Assembly: GCF_950295315.1 (NCBI RefSeq)
Contig: NC_080175.1
Coordinates: 64,133,353 to 64,197,352 of the forward strand
Source: Erinaceus europaeus
Taxonomy: Eukaryota; Chordata; Mammalia; Eulipotyphla; Erinaceidae
Direction: 5' to 3'
Length of the DNA stretch: 64,000 nt
Notes under the pieces: generated by a model
Database searches by the model: none
What the model was told of the DNA's origin: nothing
The model's input: only the letters and a program-made list of their open reading frames with translations
Translations under genes and position numbers: made by a program
In this document: piece after piece, positions 55,691-64,000 of the stretch
Numbering within the stretch: position 1 is the first letter of the stretch
How the letters are laid out: the number at the start of each line of letters is the position of its first letter

Positions 55691-58530
55691 GCTCCCTTCT
55701 CTGATTCAAGTTTCTTTCCCATATCATGGCTTATGACTTTGCTTTCCAGCTTTCTGTTTTCACCCTCTTTGTGATCCTCTGCTTTTTGACAATAGAGTAA
55801 AACATATATATTTATCTTTTTGTTTCAATACTCTTTTTGTTTATAGATTTTTGAAAGTCAAAATGCTTTTCATTGAATTTATTTTTTCAGTATAAACTGA
55901 TGCAACCCTTTTTAAAAACTGTGTCAATTCTAAACTCACATTATAGACCCAAGAATCATACCCTCAAAGCTCATCAAGAAATTCTCCTGTCATTTTGGTC
56001 TCTCCATGATACTGCTATGAGAAAAAAAAAAATCTTTAAGTTTCTTAGAATCCCCATTGTTCAACAACAAAGACTTATAAGACACTTCTGATCTTTAGAG
56101 GAATATTTAATCTGACTGAAAGATTCTATGAAGACTAATCTTGCATCTTTTATGGTCTTAATGTAAGACCTTGTAGTTGTGTCAAGAATTTAATCTGCCT
56201 GGAAGCTATTTCTTAATTTCAAAATAATTCACCATCTGGAGAAATTGGCAACAAGATGCAATCTCAGTTTAAAATTTTACAAACTGCTTTTAAAATATTT
56301 ATCAGCTCATTCTTTAGTTCATACGTTTTCTCTTTATTTTCATTAAAAGCAGGGGGAAAAGTCCAGGTGGTATCTTCAAAAATTTGCGTGCAGATATCCT
56401 GAGGTAGATGACAATGTTCACTAGATCTGTTTCTACTTTTTCACATGAATTCAGGGAAGAGTGTTGCCAAATTTCCTGGCCCTATGTCACAAGTGTGCCT
56501 TTTCCTCTAGTTCTCAGTGTCATTTCCCTTATTCTTCCTTAAACTAACACCAATATATCTGTTCAGGCCAGTTAGATGTCATTATTATTATCCAAAGACC
56601 ATTTTAGAATTCCATTAATAGGCATCTCAGACAACTACTTCTCCAGGTTCCATACCTTGGCTTCATTTATTTCCATCTGCATACCAAATTGCTATACATT
56701 TCTCATGCAAAATATCACTTCATTATGGTTATAGACACCTTGGTTCACCAATAAAGGAATTTTTCCATTTGCTATGTGATATCAGAAGCTACAACTGAGA
56801 GATTTGAATTTCTGGTCAAAGGAATTATGCAGAGGTAAGTTTACTTATGTATCAGGTGGTTGATGCTGACAGTAACTGAAGATTCTTGTTCTGACAATTA
56901 GAACACTGTGTTGTATGGTGGCCTTAGATGTCTAAAATTGACCACACACTCCATGTATGGTCGCTAACTCCATGTATAGATGTCTAACATTGACACTTGA
57001 GACCTTAGTGCTTTTTAATATCTATGATATGAGCCATTCTCAAATGTCACATCATGTGATATCTTCCACAGTCAGAAACCCACCTCCTTGTTTTAAAGAA
57101 ATGAGCACACACCTTAAGATTTCAACTGGCCATTATCAACATTATACTGCAAAGAGTATGTAAGATAAGAGGTATTCTTATGTCCACCTATGAAACGTAA
57201 TCAATCACAACTGTCCAGCTAGAAGTTTATGTCTACTAACATAGTTTTATCACTTGAACAAAGAGATAAGAGAAATTGTTGACAGTGCCATTTGACCTTC
57301 TCTCTTGCTATTAAATAAAACGAAAGACAAACTGTGTGAACTAAAGGATGAACTGATAGATATTTAAAGGGCATTTGTTATAGTTTATGAATTAATGAAT
57401 AGTGGTAATTATTTGTTTTTCAGCTTTAAATTTGCTATTATCAAATATTGAAAGCTGGAGAAAGAGCTAATTAGGTATGGCCTATTTCTCCTCATGTGTG
57501 TGGCTTGTGTCTTCTAGGGTTAAGTCTCTCAGCACCATACCACAGGTGAAGTGCTGTAGCACCAGAGGATGCTCCGGTGTTGATCTAATATATTTTCCCC
57601 ACCCCAAACTCTTGCTTCCTTGTTTTTCTCTATGTTAATTATATAAAGAAGCCCTGAGAAATGAAATATCCTATATGTGAGGCTCAGGATTAAAAAAAAA
57701 AATCAATAAGAATTTACAAAGACAGGAAATACATCCAATACCAAAATACTTGGAATGACTAATTCTAAGTTAATTTTATCATTGGATACATAGCTCAAAA
57801 TAAAATTCCTGTGCTTTTAGTAGTAAATATCATGTGTCATCTCATTTGGCTCATGGCCTGTTTATGTGATATTTGAAATTTGTTTCGGCATGATGAGATA
57901 TGTGTACAGAATGTTTGCAGTTGGATTGACATTTGAATTGGTAGACAGCATTGAATATGTTTCTCTTCCTGATGCAGGTGGGTCTCATCTCTCCAGTCAT
58001 TTGAATAGTAGTATATATAGAAGAGTAAGTATGAGTAAGAAAGATTTTTTTTTTCAGTTTAGCTAGGACTTCTATCTTTTCTTGAACTTGTACTACAACT
58101 TGAAGCATAGACTTTCCCAGTTTTCTAACTAAAACTTAAATCACAGGATCTTAAATCACTCCAGACTGTTGGCTATATTCTGAAACTTCTAAAATAAAAC
58201 CACATGAACAAACTTACTATAGTGAAATTCTCACTCTAAGACAGAGAGTTCTAAATACAATAATGCATAAACAGATACATAGTGAGTCATAGACAGATAC
58301 ATAGATGGATCCATCCTGCAGTTGGGTTTTCTCTGAATTCCCTGACTAAGAGTACAAGTCGATAATACTAGAAGGAAAATTAAATCTTCTAAAAGTTAAT
58401 TATCTTATTCTAATTTACAAGTCATGTGTAAAAATAGGAATGATGTTTTTAATTGCTTTAAGGAAAGCAACACCCAACTCTACACAAATTGAAAAGCATG
58501 TTATTCCTTTCATTGTGAAATTGATTAGGC
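55691..58530. other. unassigned AT-rich DNA
   Basis: About 2.8 kb, the longest stretch in the window with no identified repeat. No frame above ~85 codons, no splice-framed exon that I can defend. 57480-57600 has a faint SINE look (AGCACCATACCACAGG, GTGCTGTAGCACCAGAGG) but is too worn to call. Confidence 0.45.
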
Positions 58531-58878
58531 AAAAAGTAAAATAGGGGGTCTGGGCAGTGGCACACCAGATTAAGCACATGCAAAGTGCAAGGACCAGAGG
58601 AAGGATCTGGGTTGGAGCTCCTGGCTCTCCAACTGCAGGGGGGTCACTTCACAAGAGGCAAAGTGGGTCTGCAGGTATCTATCTTTCTTTCCCCCTTTGT
58701 CTTTTCCTCCTCTCTCAATTTCTCTCTGTCCTATCCAATAACAGAAACGGCAACAATAACAACAAGGGAAGCAAGATGAATAAGATGGCCTCTGGGAGCA
58801 GTGGATTTGTAGTGCAGATACCCAGCCCTAGAGATAACCATAGAGGCAAAAAAAAAAAAAAAAAAAAAAGTAAAATAG
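58531..58878 (+). mobile_element. tRNA-derived SINE, type 1 long form, with 14-bp TSD
   Basis: Body 58545-58864: GGGGTCTGGGCAGTGGCACA head, CAACTGCAGGGGGGTCACTTC, CAATAACAGAAACGGC, then the module ATGGCCTCTGGGAGCAGTGG...ATAGAGGC and an A21-type tail. Exact TSD AAAAAGTAAAATAG at 58531-58544 and 58865-58878. Confidence 0.95.
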
Positions 58879-59205
58879 ATTAAAAATTAATTTTAGGATT
58901 GAAAACAATGGGGTATTCACTTTTCAGGTGTAATATTCATGAATGATCCTCAAAACAATTTGAGGGAAATATTTAGTGAATGTATATGATTTCCTATTGC
59001 TCTCTATTAGTAAGGAAATAATAATGCCAAGGACTGAAAAATAGGTCACTTGGACACTGTGCTGATTTGTCATGTCTGCTATCCTGTTTCCAACTCTGTC
59101 CCCATCACTCTAAAGGAAGATTTTGTGCTGTGGCTTCTTTCCTCCTCTCTCTGCCTCTTTCTCTTGATACCACCTGAAATAAGTCAGCTTAGAGTAGGAA
59201 ACCCT
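58879..59205. other. unassigned sequence
   Basis: About 330 bases; a short CT-rich stretch at about 59140-59165 hints at an old SINE, otherwise nothing. Confidence 0.4.
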
Positions 59206-59690
59206 GAGATCATAAAAAAAGACCCCACAACTCATCATCTGAACTATTCTAGCCTTTAGGTTCATAATTAGTAAATAATTTGTTTGGCTTTATATGTTAA
59301 CTCTTTTTTCCAGTCACCAGGTTCCAGATACTAAGATGATGCCAACTGAATTTCCCTGTGTAGAAGACACCAGGAATGTGTCCTGGAGCCAGGCTTCTCC
59401 AGAGCCTGTCTTTCAGGGAAAGAGAAAGGCTGGGAGCATGAATGGACCTGTCATTGCTGATGTTCAGCAGGGAAGCAATTACAAAAGGCAGACCTTCCAC
59501 CTTCTGAACCCCATAATGACCCTGGGTCCATATTCTCAGAGGGGTAAAAAATAGGAAAGCTATGAAGGGAGGAGATTGGATACAGAGTTCTGGTGGTGAG
59601 AATTGTGTGGAGTTGTACCCCTCTTATCTTATATTTTTTGTCAGTGTTTCCTTTTTATAAATAAAAATAGATAAATAAATAAAAGGTTAA
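59206..59690 (+). mobile_element. L1 3' end, 5'-truncated
   Basis: Plus strand from about TGAGATCATAAAAAAAGACC through CACCAGGTTCCAGATAC, GGAAGCAATTACAAAAGG and CCCATAATGACCCTGGG to CCTTTTTATAAATAAAAATAG at the 3' end, then a tail with TAAATAAATAAA. The plus-strand frame 59294-59554 is open for 86 codons and reads in the same frame as other copies. Confidence 0.9.
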
Positions 59691-60120
59691 AAAAAGAAAG
59701 TACATTGCATTTTCATACTATCATATCTTATCACATAGTTACTTATTCCATGAGTGACTAAATATAGCTTAAAATTGTCAGTATAAATATACCAAATGAG
59801 AAAAGTGATTTTTTAAAAATAAATTAATATAATAAATAAATATTAATGAAAAATTAATGTATTTACAAAATAAAGCATACAAGTGTTAAACATGTAGGAA
59901 TACAACCTTGATTCATTTGTACATTCCTAACAAAATTTAGTTCTTATCACACAGTTCTACAAGTACAACTAATATTATCTCCATTTTGCAAGTGAGAAAC
60001 TGATACTTTAAGAATTCATTAAATTGTCCAAGTAACAAAGTTTATAAATGACATTTTGTGGTAAGTGCCCAGAAAATATTGGTCATTATTTGCTGAATGG
60101 CAGTCTTGATAAACTGCTAG
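59691..60120. other. unassigned AT-rich DNA
   Basis: About 430 bases; nothing recognised. Confidence 0.45.
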
Positions 60121-60416
60121 GATAACTATTCTTTCTTTCTTTTTTTTTTTATTTATTCCCTTTTGTTGCCCTTGTTGTTTTCTTGTTGTAGTTGTTGTTA
60201 TTGATGTCGTCATTGTTGGATAGGACATAGAGAAATGGCGAGAGGAGGGGAAGACAGGGGGAGAGAAAGACACCTGCAGACCTGCTTCACCAACTGTGAA
60301 GTGATTCCCCTGCAGGTGGGGAGCCAGGGGCTTGAACCTGGGTCCTTAAGCCGGTCCTTGCGCTTAGTGCACCTAACCCACTGAGCTACCACTGGACTCC
60401 CGATAACTTTCTTTCT
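60121..60416 (-). mobile_element. tRNA-derived SINE, type 1, with TSD
   Basis: Body 60137-60401, minus strand: TTTATTCCCTTTTGTTGCCC, GATGTCGTCATTGTTGGATA, CACCTGCAGACCTGCTTCAC, head GGGAGTCCAGTGGTAGCTCAG. TSD GATAACTATTCTTTCT at 60121-60136 and GATAACTTTCTTTCT from 60402 (one base fewer). Confidence 0.95.
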
Positions 60417-60466
60417 AAAAGTTAAAAATGAAGATAGTTTTTATAAAATATGACCATATCTCTTAT

Positions 60467-60697
60467 TGCTGGTAACTTTTTAAATTGTATTTTTTATTTA
60501 TTGGAGAAAGACCACCAGAAATCGAGAGGGAAGGGGGTAGAAAGGAAGAGAAACAGAGACACTTGCAGCACTGCTTCACCACTCCCGAAGCTTTCCCCCT
60601 GCAGGTTGGGACTGGGGACTAGAACCTGGGTCCTTCAGCATTGTAATATGTGCGCTCAACTAGGTGCACCACCACCCAATCCCTGCTGGTAACTTTT
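60467..60697 (-). mobile_element. tRNA-derived SINE, type 2, with 14-bp TSD
   Basis: Body 60481-60683: TTTATTTATTGGAGAAAGAC, GCAGCACTGCTTCACCACTC, GAACCTGGGTCCTTCAGC, head GGTGGTGCACCTAGTTGAGC. Exact TSD TGCTGGTAACTTTT at 60467-60480 and 60684-60697. Confidence 0.95.
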
Positions 60698-60917
60698 AAC
60701 TAGTTGTTTACTCTGACTAATTAGAATAAAGATTCTCCAATTTCTTTCATAATCCCCTTTGTAACTTCTTGATTCCCCACAGTGTCAATGAATTGTTTAT
60801 TTCTAAAATTTAAAGAAAGGATGAATAATGTAATTTGTGGAGAATTCATGTCACAAAGAGAGATCAGTATAGTATTTAAATATCAATCTTCAATAAATCT
60901 TAATCCTTATCTTTTAA

Positions 60918-61432
60918 AAATATTTATTTAATTTTAATTTGATAATAAAGAAATTGAGAAGGAAGAGGGAGATAGAGAATGAGAGAGGGCGGCCTGGAAG
61001 TAGTGCACTGAGTTAAGCGTACATATTAATAAGTGCAGGGACCTGCCCAAGAATCCTCATCAGAGCCCCTGTCTCCCCACCCTGCAGGGGCCCGATTAGC
61101 AAGTGGTAAAGCAGGTCTGCAAGTATCTATCTTTCTTATGCCCTTATATTTCCTTCTTTCTCAATTTCTCTCTCTCCTATCAACCAAAAACTGGAAAAAA
61201 AAAAATGGCTGCCAGAACCAGTGGTTTCATAGTGCAGACACCCAGCCCCAGCAATAACCCTAGAGGCAGAAAAAAAAAAAAGAGAGAGAGAGAGGAGAGA
61301 CACTTTCAGTACTGTTTCATAGCTCACAGAGTTTCCCTACCACATACAACAGGTGCAGACTGAGGGTCTGAATGCTGGTCCTTGGGCATGGTAATGTGTG
61401 TTCTTAACCAGATACATCACTGTCTGGCTTCT
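60918..61432 (-). mobile_element. SINE type 2 split by a type 1 SINE
   Basis: Outer SINE pieces: 60918-60987 (TTTATTTAATTTTAATTTG, AAATTGAGAAGGAAGAGGG) and about 61283-61432 (GAGAGACACTTTCAGTACTG, CTGAGGGTCTGAATGCTGG, GTGTGTTCTTAACCAGATAC). They join across the inner SINE through a shared GAGAGAG. Confidence 0.82.
60988..61282 (+). mobile_element. tRNA-derived SINE, type 1 long form, inner
   Basis: GGCGGCCTGGAAGTAGTGCAC head, CCCTGCAGGGGCCCGATTAG, CTATCAACCAAAAACTGG, then the module AATGGCTGCCAGAACCAGTG...CTAGAGGCAGAAAAAAA. AGAGAGAG on both sides is a low-complexity TSD candidate. Confidence 0.88.
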
Positions 61433-61728
61433 AGATCAGTAGGTTTCTTGTACTAACCAGAAAGAATGTATCACACTCACTGATTACAGTGTATCTCTTC
61501 ATTAGAATCCGTGTAATTTTCCACAAATGTGTCAGCCATTTTGTACTTAACAACACTGTTTTATATGTATCCATATTAATTTTGAAATAAAAAAATCTTT
61601 GTCACTGAAATTTTATGCTTGAGTAGTTTTTTTGTTTAAGCAAAACTGTGTGACAAGAGATGTGTCTCAGCACTGATTCTATCTTAGCATCATATCTGCA
61701 TGTGACTGGGTGGTGCAATGGCCTCCCC
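61433..61728. other. unassigned sequence
   Basis: About 295 bases; nothing recognised. Confidence 0.4.
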
Positions 61729-61734
61729 CCCCCC

Positions 61735-61796
<62 letters not shown>

Positions 61797-61800
61797 TTGT
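61725..61800. repeat. compound microsatellite C8/(CT)n/(TA)n
   Basis: A C run, about 10 CT units, then about 20 TA units broken by one GTA. It lies just left of a SINE's tail side. Confidence 0.97.
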
Positions 61801-61802
61801 GT

Positions 61803-62101
61803 ATGTGTGTTAGTAATTTTTTAAAGATTATTTATCTATTTATTCCCTTTTGTTGCCCTTGTTGTTTTATTGTTGTCGTTGTTGGATAGGACAGAGAGAA
61901 ATGGAGGAAGAAGGGGAAAATAGAGGGGGGAGAGAAAGACAGACACCTGCAGACCTGCTTCACCGCCTGTGAAGAGACTCCCCTGCAGGTGGGGAGCCGG
62001 GGGCTCAAACCGGGATCTTTACGCAGGTCCTTGCGCTTTGCGCCACGTGCGCTTAACCCGCTACACTACCGCCCGACTCCCATGTGTGTGTTAGTATTTT
62101 T
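61803..62101 (-). mobile_element. tRNA-derived SINE, type 1, young, with TSD
   Basis: Body about 61824-62080, minus strand. It is close to what I take as the family consensus: TTTATTCCCTTTTGTTGCCC, GGACAGAGAGAAATGGAGGA, CACCTGCAGACCTGCTTCAC, GGGGAGCCGGGGGCTCAAAC, head GGGAGTCGGGCGGTAGTGTAG and CGCAAAGCGCAAGGACC. TSD ATGTGTGTTAGTAATTTTTT on the left and ATGTGTGTGTTAGTATTTTT on the right, with slippage differences. Confidence 0.95.
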
Positions 62102-62636
62102 TTTAAAAATCCAGAATTAACTTGTCTCCATCTTTCAAATAACTGTGACAGTTATTTGAAAACATTTATAAAATTCTGTGACTGTTAATATTTTATTTAT
62201 ATTAAATTAATACACAAACCATATATATCTTAAGTTATCATTATCTGTAACATACTCTCATCAAGGACAGCAGCATTTATAGTAAAGAGCACAGAATAGG
62301 ACTTGGGTCAAGTTCAGTGTTTCCTAATTAACAGCATTAAAATTTGGGAAGTAACATAAAATTTATCTAAAAGCAACCAATAAGTAAATCAATAAAGTCA
62401 ATAGAAATATGATTACTGAAGTAAATAATGACAGGAAAATTCAGTTCTATCAATTTAAGTAAATCATTACGATATCAACAATTCTCCTATGTACTTATAT
62501 GCTTTAAATATCTTAATTTACAAGGATACACTTAGTACTTTTCCAAATTATTATCCAGAACATTTCAGAATAGTGTTGTTCAAACCATATGTATCCTACT
62601 CTAAAATGCAATTTCACTCAAACAGGAAGACAAAGG
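62102..62636. other. unassigned AT-rich DNA
   Basis: About 535 bases with a palindromic-looking AACTGTGACAGTT at about 62141; nothing else. Confidence 0.45.
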
Positions 62637-62666
62637 AAATGAAAGAAAGAAAGAAGGAAGGAAGGA

Positions 62667-62706
<40 letters not shown>

Positions 62707-62707
62707 A
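62637..62707. repeat. (GAAA)n microsatellite
   Basis: AAATGAAAGAAAGAAAG with a few GAAG units, then about 12 GAAA units, next to an old SINE tail. Confidence 0.97.
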
Positions 62708-62806
62708 AAGGACACACTAGAGCACCAGACCTTTCCCCAGAGCTGCCCTGAATTGCATAAGTGGCAAGGCAGATGCTATACCCAGTGAGCTATTCCTCTA
62801 GTCCCT
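62700..62806 (-). mobile_element. old SINE fragment
   Basis: AGAGCACCAGACCTTTCCCC, TGCTATACCCAGTGAGCTAT, CTCTAGTCCC at the head side. Minus strand, related to the split SINE at 32231. Confidence 0.65.
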
Positions 62807-63044
62807 TAAGTACACTTTTAAAGATGTGAATTTAACATGTATATATGTATGCATATATAGATATACATATCAATTTATATACACATACATTTGTATTTTT
62901 ATGTGTATGTGTGTAGTCTGGACATAGCATAACAACAAGCAATGTAATATATTAAATTTAGAGTAACATATAAAAATCCAATTCTTTGGATTAGTATTCT
63001 CTATAATTTTCTATAATAATTATATCAACCCCTACAAGATAACC

Positions 63045-63165
63045 TAGTGGAGAGAGAGACTGGAACAGTACTCTGGTATAATCAGTGCTGGAGAACAAAA
63101 TCCATCTTATTCATTCAAGTATTATTAATTCACCTACTGAACCACCTCCTGACCACATTAGACCA
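63045..63165 (-). mobile_element. old SINE fragment
   Basis: GAGAGAGAGACTGGAACAGT, GTGCTGGAGAACAAAATCC, CCTACTGAACCACCTCCTG. Minus strand, worn. Confidence 0.55.
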
Positions 63166-63266
63166 CATTGCCAATTATTTTAAATGCTAGACAAAGTCAC
63201 TGATTTCTGGGAGTTTATGTCATAGTGGGAAACTACACATCAGTAAAAGTTGGTAACATCATGGAT

Positions 63267-63556
63267 TGCCGGGAGCCAAAACCTTAGCTAAGTCTCTCAC
63301 ATAACCAGTGAATGGACATTCCGATCATTGTAACTGTGATTACCATCTAATTGTTTGGAAAGTTGCTCACCCACCTCCCTCCCCCCACTACCTTAGCAGA
63401 ACTTCCTCATGGTGTGTGCTTAAAATGCAGCTGCAAAATAAAATTTTCAGAGCTTGATCAGAAACCTGTCTTGCTCTCGTTCTTCGTGTCTCTTGTCCCC
63501 TCCATTCTCTCGCCCCCTACCCTAGGTTTCCGTCGATAACCCCGCAGGCCGGGGCA
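63267..63556 (+). mobile_element. 5' LTR of a class II (betaretrovirus-like) ERV
   Basis: 290 bp, TGCCGGGAGCC...GCCGGGGCA. AATAAA at 63437-63442, then GTCTTGCTCTCGTTCTTCGT and a pyrimidine-rich U5. The start resembles the TGTTGGGAGCC of intracisternal A-type particle LTRs (recalled). It is followed directly by a primer binding site, so it is a 5' LTR with internal sequence and not a solo LTR. It is unlike the other LTRs here. Confidence 0.88.
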
Positions 63557-63558
63557 CC

Positions 63559-63576
63559 TGGTGCCCAACATGGGAC
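63559..63576 (+). promoter_or_regulatory. retroviral primer binding site, tRNA-Lys type
   Basis: TGGTGCCCAACATGGGAC, two bases after the LTR end. It differs by a few bases from the tRNA-Lys(1,2) type TGGCGCCCAACGTGGGGC used by several betaretroviruses; C-to-T and G-to-A changes at CpG sites (GCGCC to GTGCC, ACGTG to ACATG) explain most of the difference. Confidence 0.9.
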
Positions 63577-63779
63577 CTTTTTGGGTCTGGGGTCCCAGAG
63601 AACATCGCTCCCCGATGGTCGACCAAGGAGCATAGGACCGCCACTTCAGAGAAGGAGTGAGTGAAGGTTCGCATTGGCTCGCCGCTCTAGCCCAGAGTGA
63701 GTGAAGATCCGCGTGGTGATCGCCGCAGATTCGCCCGTCTGAGAGACTGATCCGTTTTGAGGTTCTTCTAGTGTTTTGA

Positions 63780-63786
63780 GGTAAGA
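63780..63786 (+). promoter_or_regulatory. candidate major splice donor in the ERV leader
   Basis: TTTTGAG|GTAAGAAAG with the exon end at 63780. It lies between the primer binding site and gag, where retroviruses keep the donor for env mRNA. A strong match to the donor consensus; function inferred. Confidence 0.65.
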
Positions 63787-63804
63787 AAGAGCGACACAAT
63801 TACG

Positions 63805-64000
63805 GTACAAGCATTGAGTAAACATGATTTGTTGCTGAAGGGCCTCAAAGAGTCCCTCAAGACATGAGGAGTAAGGGTTAAGAAAAAGGAACTCAAGAAG
63901 TTTTTTTTTATTTTGTGAGTGATGTTTATCCGTGGTTCCCCTTAGAAGGGACTATTGATGAAAAAAGATGGGCTAGAGTAGGAAACTGTTTAAGAGATTT
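63805..64000 (+). pseudogene. gag start (matrix region) of the ERV, broken, continues out of the window
   Basis: Gag would form the inner virion shell; the first domain is matrix. A plus-strand frame from about 63805 looks like the first matrix helices (Leu/Lys-rich) and is interrupted by a TGA at 63865-63867. It continues to a T9 run at 63901-63909, after which the matrix-like reading lies in a different frame (from about 63915), open to the window end and holding a PWF word typical of betaretroviral matrix. No ATG is seen at the expected start: the position reads ACG at about 63802. At least one stop, one frameshift and a lost start show it is inactive here. Confidence 0.75.

Noticed and set aside
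55873..57163. Frames of 68-72 codons (55873-56091, 56957-57163) as genes
   Set aside because: Short, no recognised domain, no supporting context, and as common as expected by chance in AT-rich DNA.

Overview
The window is AT-rich mammalian intergenic DNA and I found no host protein-coding gene, rRNA, functional tRNA gene or CRISPR array. Almost everything that can be recognised is a transposable element or a simple repeat. The tRNA-headed SINEs (start GGGAGTC..., A-box like TAGC-CAG-GGGTTAAG, B-box GGTTCGA, CT-rich middle, ACAACAATAA-type tail), the LINE-1 3' UTR type and the SINE with a GCACTGCTTCACCAC core all match what I remember of hedgehog (Erinaceidae) genomic DNA. The species call is an inference from memory, not from a search.

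Layout. 1-505: fragment of the L1 3' UTR family. 1208-1463: SINE with target-site duplication (TSD). 1929-7066: 5'-truncated minus-strand LINE-1 (L1-A) with a solo class II LTR (3210-3532, 6-bp TSD) in its 3' UTR. 7512-9110: L1 3' UTR fragments and a SINE, then a solo LTR with a 4-bp TSD (9137-9607). 12372-15945: two head-to-tail L1 3' UTR copies. 15946-17498: unassigned, with a possible ERV env tail. 17499-32230: a nested stack of three minus-strand LINE-1s. L1-B (18542-26611) is full length and sits inside ORF1 of L1-C (17499-18541 plus 26612-28330) with a 15-bp TSD; L1-C abuts the 5' half of an older L1-D (28331-32230). L1-B carries its 5' UTR module twice, with an unrelated GC-rich segment of about 309 bp in between.

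32231-63266: scattered SINEs of at least three ages, short L1 3' ends, two more solo LTRs (32282-32638, 55044-55397), a 347-bp dispersed duplication (41584/43267), a 117-bp tandem duplication (49264-49497) and several microsatellites, separated by unassigned AT-rich DNA. 63267-64000: the 5' LTR, tRNA-Lys-type primer binding site, splice donor and broken start of gag of a class II (betaretrovirus-like) endogenous retrovirus that runs out of the window.

No genes act together here in the usual sense. The relations are those of retroelements: L1 machinery supplies the means of moving SINEs and truncated L1 copies, and successive insertions into one another give a relative age order (L1-D and L1-C older, L1-B younger, SINEs inside L1 3' UTRs younger still). 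All L1 and ERV reading frames seen are broken by stops or frameshifts.
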